Source: JAKAXG01 sp035702985
GTDB taxonomy: Bacteria > Actinomycetota > Acidimicrobiia > Acidimicrobiales > Palsa-688
Assembly (NCBI GenBank): GCA_035702985.1
Contig: DASSZD010000134.1
Location: 1 to 12,359, forward strand
DNA length: 12,359 nucleotides
Direction: 5' to 3'
Shown: positions 1 through 4,950 of the stretch, piece after piece
How positions within the stretch are numbered: position 1 is the first letter of the stretch
Layout of the letters: each line of letters starts with the position of its first letter
Program-made: the position numbers and the translations under genes
Notes under the pieces: generated by a model
Told to the model about the DNA's origin: nothing
Database searches by the model: none
Seen by the model: only the letters and a program-made list of their open reading frames with translations

Positions 1-5
1 CCGCC

Positions 6-36
6 TTGACCCGGCCCAGAAAATAGCGCGTATTAT
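6..36 (+). promoter_or_regulatory. Candidate promoter of the ferritin-like gene
   Basis: A -35-like TTGACC at 6-11 and a -10-like TATTAT at 31-36 (five of six consensus bases each) are separated by 19 nt. That spacing is longer than the usual 17, so this is a candidate only. Transcription would begin near 43, inside or next to the palindrome at 39-49, leaving a short leader before the Shine-Dalgarno sequence at 63-69. Confidence 0.45.
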
Positions 37-38
37 GT

Positions 39-49
39 TACTCAGAGTA
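39..49. promoter_or_regulatory. Small palindromic candidate operator
   Basis: TACTC-A-GAGTA is a perfect inverted repeat with 5-nt arms and a 1-nt centre. It lies immediately downstream of the candidate -10 hexamer and would overlap the transcription start. Such short palindromes at this position are typical of repressor sites, for example of the TetR family, but no regulator gene is present in the window and the site is short enough to arise by chance. Confidence 0.3.
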
Positions 50-74
50 CGCCGCTAGCCCCGGGGAGGCTGTG

Positions 75-1169
75 ATGACCGCGACCCATCCGAACGACGT
101 CGACAGCATCGTCATCGAGCGATCGGACCCCGACGAGATCGTCCACCTGATCGAGCAGGAGAGCGACGTCCTCTTCACCTGGGACTACAAACGCAGCCGC
201 CCGCCGCTGGTGAAGCTCTACGAGAAGGCCAAGCGGTCCCAGTGGAACGCCACCACCGACCTGCCGTGGGACACCGACGTCGACCACGACAAGCTGGCCA
301 GCGAGTTCCGGGCCAGCGCCGCCCGGTTCAACGCCATGCAGGACGACCCCGACGCCCCCACCGCCAAGTGGGGTGACAAGGAGTGGGACCGCTTCACCCT
401 GGAGAGCCAGAACTGGACCCTGTCGCAGTTCCTCCACGGCGAGCAGGGCGCCCTCATCTGCACCGGGATGATCACCTCCACCGTCCCGTGGATCGACGCC
501 AAGTACTACGCCGCCACCCAGGTGATGGACGAGGCCCGCCACGTCGAGGTGTTCGGCCGCTACCTGGAGGACAAGATGGGCGGCGCCTACCCGGTCAACC
601 CGCAGCTCAAGCTGCTGCTCGACGACATCATCCGTGACAGCCGCTGGGACATCACCTACCTGGGCATGCAGATCATGGTGGAGGGCCTGGCGCTGGCCGC
701 CTTCGGGTTCATGCACATGCTCACCCAGGAGCCGCTGCTCAAGAAGCTGCTGCGCTACGTCATGAGCGACGAGGCCCGCCACGTCGCCTTCGGGGTCATC
801 TCCCTCCAGGAGCAGTACCAGCACCTGAGCCAGGCCGAGCTCAAGGAGCGCAAGGAGTTCTGCTACGAGGCCGCGGTGCGGCTGCGCAACCGGTTCTTCG
901 CCCAGGACGTGTGGGAGAGGATGGGCATCGACCCCAAGGCGGTGGTCCGCTTCCTGCAGACCCACCCCGACCCGATGGAGGAGATGTTCCAGACCATGCT
1001 CTTCTCCAAGATCGTGCCCAACGTCAAGAAGCTGGGCCTGCTCGACGCCGGCGACACCTGGCTGCGCGACCGCTTCGGTGAGCTCGGCATCCTCCAGTTC
1101 GAGGACAACGTCGACACCGAGGAGGAGTACGCCTCCCTCGACGCCGTGGCAGCCGACGACGCCGGCTAG
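75..1169 (+). CDS. Ferritin-like diiron-carboxylate protein
   Basis: A cytosolic protein of about 364 residues with the ligand pattern of the ferritin-like/ribonucleotide-reductase-R2-like superfamily. Counting from the GTG at 72, the ligands are Glu124 in a helix (HGEQG), Glu154-x-x-His157 (DEARH), Glu204 (MVEG) and Glu234-x-x-His237 (a second DEARH). These are the six residues expected to hold a carboxylate-bridged di-iron centre. Family members oxidise or desaturate small molecules or acyl chains using O2; the substrate cannot be read from the sequence. No Tyr-radical assignment is possible, and the absence of a partner nrdE/nrdF gene argues against a ribonucleotide reductase subunit. I prefer the ATG at 75 because GGGGAGG at 63-69 lies 5 nt upstream; the GTG at 72 is only 2 nt from it. 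The gene stands alone, with its own candidate promoter and palindrome. No signal peptide or membrane segment is visible. The superfamily is secure; the specific function is unknown. Confidence 0.9.
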   Translation: MTATHPNDVDSIVIERSDPDEIVHLIEQESDVLFTWDYKRSRPPLVKLYEKAKRSQWNATTDLPWDTDVDHDKLASEFRASAARFNAMQDDPDAPTAKWGDKEWDRFTLESQNWTLSQFLHGEQGALICTGMITSTVPWIDAKYYAATQVMDEARHVEVFGRYLEDKMGGAYPVNPQLKLLLDDIIRDSRWDITYLGMQIMVEGLALAAFGFMHMLTQEPLLKKLLRYVMSDEARHVAFGVISLQEQYQHLSQAELKERKEFCYEAAVRLRNRFFAQDVWERMGIDPKAVVRFLQTHPDPMEEMFQTMLFSKIVPNVKKLGLLDAGDTWLRDRFGELGILQFEDNVDTEEEYASLDAVAADDAG

Positions 1170-1203
1170 AGCAGTGCCGTCTCCCGGGCCGTTTTCGACC
1201 GGG

Positions 1204-1232
1204 TGGACGCCGAACGTATGTTCTGGTAGGAT
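1204..1232 (+). promoter_or_regulatory. Candidate promoter of the HNH-VapBC cassette
   Basis: A -10-like TAGGAT (1227-1232, fitting TANNNT) follows a -35-like TGGACG (1204-1209; four of six bases) at the ideal 17-nt spacing. The spacer contains the LexA-type palindrome at 1212-1223. Transcription would start near 1239, giving a leader of about 60 nt before the HNH start codon. Upstream of it, between the previous stop at 1169 and 1203, there is only a weak GC-rich inverted repeat (1183-1187 with 1199-1203). Confidence 0.55.
1212..1223. promoter_or_regulatory. LexA (SOS) box
   Basis: GAAC-GTAT-GTTC is an exact match to the core of the actinobacterial/Bacillus-type LexA operator GAAC-N4-GTTC. 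The base 5' of the left half (C) also matches the extended mycobacterial form, while the bases 3' of the right half (TG) do not. It sits between the candidate -35 and -10, where bound LexA would block RNA polymerase. As I recall, LexA boxes have been reported in front of several 13E12-family genes in Mycobacterium tuberculosis, and the gene downstream here is of that family, which makes a chance match unlikely. Confidence 0.8.
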
Positions 1233-1300
1233 GGGGTGGCGCATCGAGGTCGGCGCCGACGACCTCCTCTCTGGTTCGTGGACTTGGAGGAGGACGACGG

Positions 1301-2581
1301 ATGGACGGGGCGGATGGTCTCGACGCCGGTAGCTGGCTGATCCAGCATCGGTCGGATCTCGACCGGGCCGAGGCAGAGTGGTTGGAGAGGCTGGCCGAGT
1401 TCGACCGGGACGGCCTGTGGGCGCTCGACGGCCACTTCTGCTGTGCGACCTGGCTGGTGTGGCGTACCAATATGGCCCGTTCCACCGCCTTCGAGAAGCT
1501 CCGGGTGGCCCATGAGCTGGACCGCCGGCCGATCATCGCCGCCGCGTTCCGAGAGGGGGGACTGTCGTACTCGGCGGTCCGGGCCATCACCCGGATGGAC
1601 CGCCCCGCCCCGGAGGTGGATCAGGCCCTGGTCGACGTGGTGCGCAGCGGTCAGGGCGGAATCTGCGACATAGAGCGCCTGGTTCGCTCCTACGCCCTGT
1701 ATGCCGACCAGGACCTGCCCCCGGCAGAAGATCGCTCGCCGATCCGCGACGTGCGGATCAGGAGAGGGCAGGACGGTACCGGCCAGATCGTCATCAGCCT
1801 GAGCGACCTCGAGATCGAAGAGTTCGCGGCCGCCCTGCAGGCGTTCATCGACCTGCGCTACCGACCGGCCCCTGTGGAGGAGTCTTCAGAAGGAGACCCT
1901 GGCCGGGCGCCTGTGGACGAGTCTTCAGCGGTAGACCCCGCAGTCGGCCGCAACGATCACCGCGGTGGCGAGGCGCCCCTGGAAGAGGCCAACCGGGCAG
2001 CCAGAAAGGCCGACGCCTTCATGGATCTGATAGGTGTGGCGCTGGCCGGAGCCGACCACGGCCACGCCGCCGGCGACGACCGCTACACGGTCCACGTGGT
2101 CACCCGAGACGGCGGCCGCAGCTTCACCCTCTGCAACGGGACAGCTGTACGCCCCGGTGACGCGTCCATGGTCACCTGTGACTGCGGAAGCGTGAGCCAC
2201 CTCACCGGCGAGAGCGGCGAACCGCTCAGTTTGGGCCGGCGGACCCGCCAGTGGAGCACCGCTCAGCGTCGGGCCATCACCGTCAGAGACGGGGGGCAAT
2301 GCCGCTTCCCCGGCTGCCAGTACGCCCACTGCGATATCCACCACATACGCGAATGGGAAGCAGGCGGACCAACCGACATCACCAACGGGGTGTGTGAATG
2401 CCGCCGCCACCACCGCATGCTCCACGCCGGCTACGGCATGGACGGCGACCCCAACGGCGAACTGCGCTTCTACCGGCCCGACGGCACCTACCTCGGCTCC
2501 ACCCACCCGGCCGCGGCGCGAGCCCTCCGTCGCCATCCCGGCTCCGGCCGGCCGGGGAGGCTCGTGCCAGCAGTATGGTGA
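1301..2581 (+). CDS. DUF222 / HNH endonuclease (13E12 family)
   Basis: The N-terminal two thirds (about residues 10-310) has the DUF222/13E12-repeat character, including a helical segment with 'ATWL' near residue 50 and 'SAFEKLR'-like sequence (here STAFEKLRVA, 61-70). The C-terminus is an HNH nuclease domain at about 320-375. It has Cys334, Cys339 and Cys344, a His347-His348 pair, Asn362, then Cys365/Cys367 and His370-His371. This layout is of a beta-beta-alpha metal nuclease with a structural zinc site. Family members are abundant in actinobacteria; their biological role is poorly established, and DNA cleavage is inferred from the fold. GGAGGAGG at 1286-1293, 7 nt upstream, supports this start. 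A LexA box lies in its promoter. Residues 191-216 are a Pro/Glu/Asp/Ser linker formed by a 39-bp duplication. Wobble positions are visibly less GC-biased than in the neighbouring genes, consistent with acquisition by transfer. The stop overlaps or abuts the antitoxin start. Confidence 0.93.
   Translation: MDGADGLDAGSWLIQHRSDLDRAEAEWLERLAEFDRDGLWALDGHFCCATWLVWRTNMARSTAFEKLRVAHELDRRPIIAAAFREGGLSYSAVRAITRMDRPAPEVDQALVDVVRSGQGGICDIERLVRSYALYADQDLPPAEDRSPIRDVRIRRGQDGTGQIVISLSDLEIEEFAAALQAFIDLRYRPAPVEESSEGDPGRAPVDESSAVDPAVGRNDHRGGEAPLEEANRAARKADAFMDLIGVALAGADHGHAAGDDRYTVHVVTRDGGRSFTLCNGTAVRPGDASMVTCDCGSVSHLTGESGEPLSLGRRTRQWSTAQRRAITVRDGGQCRFPGCQYAHCDIHHIREWEAGGPTDITNGVCECRRHHRMLHAGYGMDGDPNGELRFYRPDGTYLGSTHPAAARALRRHPGSGRPGRLVPAVW
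1871..1948 (+). repeat. 39-bp tandem duplication inside the HNH gene
   Basis: Two adjacent 39-nt units, 1871-1909 and 1910-1948, share a nearly identical first half (CCTGTGGA, then GAGTCTTCAG) and diverge afterwards. They encode PVEESSEGDPGRA and PVDESSAVDPAVG. The duplication is in frame and lengthens the acidic flexible linker between the DUF222 part and the HNH domain, so it does not break the protein. The decay of the second half suggests it is not very recent. Confidence 0.8.
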
Positions 2582-2586
2582 TTGGT

Positions 2587-2850
2587 ATGGCGACCCGGAA
2601 GGTAACCGTGACGATCGAGGTCTCCCAGCTCGATCGCATCCGTGCGCTGGTCGACCAGGGTGCAGCCGGATCCGTATCGGGGTTCGTGCAGCACGCCGTG
2701 CGCACCGCTCTGGACGACCTGGCGGGCTGGGAAGCCGTGCTCGGCGGGGGACTGGAAGCGACCGGCGGTGGGCTCACCGACGAGGAGCGGGCCTGGGCCG
2801 ACGGGATCCTCCAGACCGGAGCCACCCCGTCGGACCTCCCTGCCGCCTGA
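2587..2850 (+). CDS. vapB: VapB-like antitoxin
   Basis: An 87-residue protein resembling actinobacterial VapB-type antitoxins. The N-terminus (MATRKVTVTIE) looks like a DNA-binding beta strand of the ribbon-helix-helix type, followed by two helices (about 14-26 and 30-45, with SVSGFVQHAV). The acidic C-terminal tail (LTDEERAWADGIL) is the kind that wraps around and blocks the toxin. It should neutralise the PIN protein encoded next and repress the pair's own transcription. The start is uncertain. ATG at 2587 lies 5 nt after the HNH stop and gives the usual MATRKV beginning, but has no good ribosome-binding site. ATG at 2575 overlaps the HNH gene by 7 nt, with GGGGAGG at 2554-2560 some 14 nt upstream. 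Either way, translation is probably coupled to the HNH gene, or starts leaderlessly from an internal promoter. Its stop shares one base with the toxin's ATG. Confidence 0.82.
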   Translation: MATRKVTVTIEVSQLDRIRALVDQGAAGSVSGFVQHAVRTALDDLAGWEAVLGGGLEATGGGLTDEERAWADGILQTGATPSDLPAA

Positions 2851-3227
2851 TGGCTGGCATCACCCTCGACGCCGGCGCGCTGATCGCTCTCGAGCGTTCC
2901 GAGCGGAAGGTGCTCGTGCTGCTGGCCCGGGCCCACGAAACCGGGGCCCGGGTCACCCTGCCGGCACCGGTCCTGGCGCAGGTGCTGCGCCGCCCCGAGC
3001 GCCAGGTGCCCGTGGCCCGGCTCTCCCGCCAGCCCGGCACCGATGTGCTTCCACTCGACCGGGCGGATGCGGTCAGCGTCGGCCGGCTCCTGGCCGCCTC
3101 GGGCGCCGCCGACATCGTGGACGCTCACGTCGTGGTCTGCGCCCGCCGCGCCGCCCAGCCCGTGGCCACCTCCGACCCGGACGACCTGCGCCGGCTCGAT
3201 CCCGGGCTCCGCGTCGTGTCGGTGTAG
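2850..3227 (+). CDS. vapC: VapC-like PIN-domain ribonuclease toxin
   Basis: A 125-residue PIN-domain protein. PIN toxins are magnesium-dependent ribonucleases that stop translation by cutting tRNA or rRNA; the target here is unknown. Visible acidic residues are Asp7 in LDAGALIALER, Asp88 and Asp91 in ADIVDAHVV, and Asp109 plus Asp112 in TSDPDDL. These fit the first, third and fourth acidic positions of the PIN active site. At the place where many VapC proteins have a Glu (helix PAPVLAQVLR) there is Gln44, a variation I believe occurs across one VapC subgroup, so I do not read it as inactivation. The start ATG overlaps the antitoxin stop in TGATG, the classic coupling for toxin-antitoxin pairs that favours antitoxin-first translation. 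A hairpin directly at the stop separates it from the convergent methyltransferase gene. Confidence 0.85.
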   Translation: MAGITLDAGALIALERSERKVLVLLARAHETGARVTLPAPVLAQVLRRPERQVPVARLSRQPGTDVLPLDRADAVSVGRLLAASGAADIVDAHVVVCARRAAQPVATSDPDDLRRLDPGLRVVSV

Positions 3228-3246
3228 GGCCCATCAGCCGGGCCCT
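3226..3246. terminator. GC hairpin between convergent genes
   Basis: AGGGCCC (3226-3232) pairs perfectly with GGGCCCT (3240-3246) around a 7-nt loop, ATCAGCC. It begins inside the VapC stop codon and lies 27 nt from the end of the convergent methyltransferase gene. It has no T-run, as is common for actinobacterial terminators, and could act in both directions. Placement supports a terminator; function is inferred. Confidence 0.5.
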
Positions 3247-3273
3247 CCTGCGGTCCGCCCGGCTGCAGCCGGT

Positions 3274-3948
3274 TCAGCCCCCGACCAGGGCCAGGGTGAA
3301 GCCGTCGTAGCCCTTCGCCCCGACCGTCTGGATGGTGGTGGCCGACACGTCGGTGCGACCTTCGAGCTGCTCGTGCAGCCGCCGCACCCCCTGCACCGAG
3401 GGGTCCCGGCTGGCCGGGTCGGCCAGGGCACCGCCGCGCACCACGTTGTCCACCACGATCACCGCCCCCGGCCGGCACAGGGCCACCGACTGGTCGAAGT
3501 AGGCCGGGATGTTGGCCTTGTCGGCGTCGATGAACACGAAATCGAACTCCAGCCCCTCGCCGGCCAGGCGGGGGAGCGTCTCCAGCGCCGGTCCCACCCG
3601 GACCTCGACCCGGTCGGCCAGCCCGGCCCGGGCCAGGTTGGACCGGGCCACCTCGGCGTGGCGGGCCTCCAGCTCCAGGCTGATCAGCCGGGCGTCCGCC
3701 CCGGCGGGCAGGGCCCGGCCCAGCCAGATGGTGCTGTAGCCGCCCAGCGTGCCCAGCTCCAGGATCCGGCGGGCCCCGACCATGGTGGCCAGGAGGTGCA
3801 GCATCTTGCCCTGGGCGGCGGAAACGGCGATGGGCGGCAGGCCCGCCGCGTCGGCTTCCGCCAGCGCTGCGTCCAGCACCGGGTCGGCGCCCACCAGCCG
3901 CTCGACCACGTACCCGTCGACCTCGGACCATATCTCGGCGTTGCGCAC
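3274..3948 (-). CDS. Class I SAM-dependent O-methyltransferase (family 3)
   Basis: A 224-residue cytosolic enzyme of the catechol/caffeoyl-CoA O-methyltransferase-like family, which transfers a methyl group from S-adenosylmethionine to a hydroxyl, usually with a divalent metal. Counting from the GTG at 3948, the SAM-binding motif I is ILELGTLGGYST (62-73) and the acidic end of strand 2 is Glu92 (ISLELE). The metal/catalytic region is FVFIDADKA (137-145, Asp141 and Lys144), with Asp167-Asn168 after strand 5 (VVDNVVRGG). Length matches the family. The open frame continues upstream to 4092, but that extension (MAGRLGG...) has no family resemblance, and the conserved part begins at VRNAEIW. A TATCCT hexamer ends 7 nt before this GTG and no Shine-Dalgarno sequence is present, suggesting a leaderless message. 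It lies downstream of the PIG-L gene on the same strand with a 118-nt gap. The methyl acceptor is unknown. Confidence 0.9.
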   Translation of the reverse strand: MRNAEIWSEVDGYVVERLVGADPVLDAALAEADAAGLPPIAVSAAQGKMLHLLATMVGARRILELGTLGGYSTIWLGRALPAGADARLISLELEARHAEVARSNLARAGLADRVEVRVGPALETLPRLAGEGLEFDFVFIDADKANIPAYFDQSVALCRPGAVIVVDNVVRGGALADPASRDPSVQGVRRLHEQLEGRTDVSATTIQTVGAKGYDGFTLALVGG

Positions 3949-3955
3949 GGTTACC

Positions 3956-3961
3956 AGGATA
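3956..3961 (-). promoter_or_regulatory. Candidate -10 element for a leaderless O-methyltransferase mRNA
   Basis: Read on the - strand, TATCCT (TANNNT) is followed after 7 nt by the GTG start at 3948, so transcription would begin at or next to the start codon. No convincing -35 is seen at 16-19 nt upstream, which is tolerated at actinobacterial promoters. The rest of the 118-nt gap (3949-4066) shows no other clear element. Confidence 0.35.
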
Positions 3962-4066
3962 GAAGCGGGCGTTACGGCTACACTTCCTGCTCTAACCCAT
4001 GCCCGGTGCCGCCGACTGATGCCCGTTACCGACAGCAACCACCGGCCGGCGGGACGGACCCACGGG

Positions 4067-4915
4067 TCATCCCCGCCCAGCCGTCCGGCCACCCTTTCCG
4101 TCCCCTTTTTCCAGGCTCTCGAAGATGTCGTCGACGGGCCGGGGCGGACGGCTCCTACCCCTCTCCACGAACCACTCGTGCCCGAACACCAGCCGGAACA
4201 GCGGGCCCGGCAGGCGCAGGAACACGGCCAGGGTCCTCACCCCCTCGTCGGCGGTGGCCTGGCTGGCGTGGGCGGCCATGGCCGACCGCTTGGCCGAGGC
4301 GTAGCGGCCCACGTCCACCCGGTGGGTGATCCGGCCCGGCTCGGCGTACGCCGCCGCGAAGCGCTGCGGCCGCCAGTCCGGCGGGGTCAGGTGCAGGGCG
4401 GCCAGTACCCGCAGGACCCGCAGCAGGTTGCGACGGTCCACCGTGGCCTCCAGCACCACCGGCGTGCCGGCCAGCTCCGCGGCGCGCACCCCCACCCGGT
4501 GGACCTGGACATGGTCGGGATGGCCGTAGCCGCCGGCCGGGTCGTAGACGGTGAGCACGTCCGCCCCGGCCGCTTCGAGCAGCCCGGCCAGCCGGCCGGC
4601 CGCCTCGTCGACCGGTGCCCGGGAGAACGCCCGCTCGTCGGACCCGGCACATCCGTCCATGCCGGAATCCTCGTACCCGAGGAGATGCACCTCATGGCAC
4701 CCGATGGCCGCCGCCGCCCGGCGCAGCTCGTCCCACCGCAGCCCCGCCAGGTCGGCCCCGTCCGCCACCTCCGACGACGCCAGCCCCACCCCTCCGGCGG
4801 TGGCCGCCACCAGCACCACCCGGTGGCCCTCGGCCGCCGCCCGGGCCAGGGTGCCGGCGGTGAGCAGGGCCTCGTCGTCGGGATGGGCGTGGAACGACAC
4901 CACGGTGTAGGGCAC
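4067..4915 (-). CDS. PIG-L/LmbE family zinc-dependent deacetylase
   Basis: A 282-residue enzyme of the PIG-L family, zinc hydrolases that remove an acetyl group from GlcNAc-containing conjugates (MshB and Mca of mycothiol metabolism, BshB, and GPI-anchor PIG-L). The signature AHPDDE is at residues 10-15, giving zinc ligands His11 and Asp14 and catalytic Asp13. The second signature, YGHPDHVQVH, is at 130-139, with His132 and His135 expected as catalytic base and third zinc ligand. A basic/acidic C-terminal tail of about 30 residues follows the fold. The start is GTG at 4915, chosen because AHPDDE lies the usual 10 residues in; the ribosome-binding site is weak. It starts 35 nt from the divergent glycosyltransferase gene, and PIG-L deacetylases commonly work on the product of a GT4 enzyme. 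Whether it acts in mycothiol synthesis or on another glycoconjugate cannot be decided from this window. Confidence 0.92.
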   Translation of the reverse strand: MPYTVVSFHAHPDDEALLTAGTLARAAAEGHRVVLVAATAGGVGLASSEVADGADLAGLRWDELRRAAAAIGCHEVHLLGYEDSGMDGCAGSDERAFSRAPVDEAAGRLAGLLEAAGADVLTVYDPAGGYGHPDHVQVHRVGVRAAELAGTPVVLEATVDRRNLLRVLRVLAALHLTPPDWRPQRFAAAYAEPGRITHRVDVGRYASAKRSAMAAHASQATADEGVRTLAVFLRLPGPLFRLVFGHEWFVERGRSRPPRPVDDIFESLEKGDGKGGRTAGRG

Positions 4916-4950
4916 CGACCCATGCTGCCAGCGAGCGGGACCGGCCGCGC
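4916..4950. other. Very short divergent gap between deacetylase and glycosyltransferase
   Basis: Only 35 nt separate the two divergent start codons. That is too little for two independent non-overlapping promoters, so the promoters must overlap each other or lie within the opposing coding sequence, which would link the expression of the two genes. No good -10/-35 pair is visible in either direction. GAGCGGGA at 4933-4940 is the best, weak, ribosome-binding site for the + strand gene. Confidence 0.5.

Noticed and set aside
75..1169. Ribonucleotide reductase small subunit
   Set aside because: The metal ligands fit the superfamily, but no large-subunit gene is nearby and I see no other sign that identifies the RNR subfamily.
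1183..1203. A terminator after the ferritin-like gene (CCCGG with CCGGG)
   Set aside because: The stem is only 5 bp with an 11-nt loop, has no T-run, and adjoins the next promoter's -35 region.
42..1244. A 400-codon open frame on the - strand opposite the ferritin-like gene
   Set aside because: Antisense shadow; the + strand protein has the complete diiron ligand set and a good ribosome-binding site.
3043..4329. A 428-codon + strand open frame across the convergent region
   Set aside because: It runs antisense through the methyltransferase and deacetylase genes and out of frame through vapC; the product is Pro/Arg/Gly-rich without any domain.
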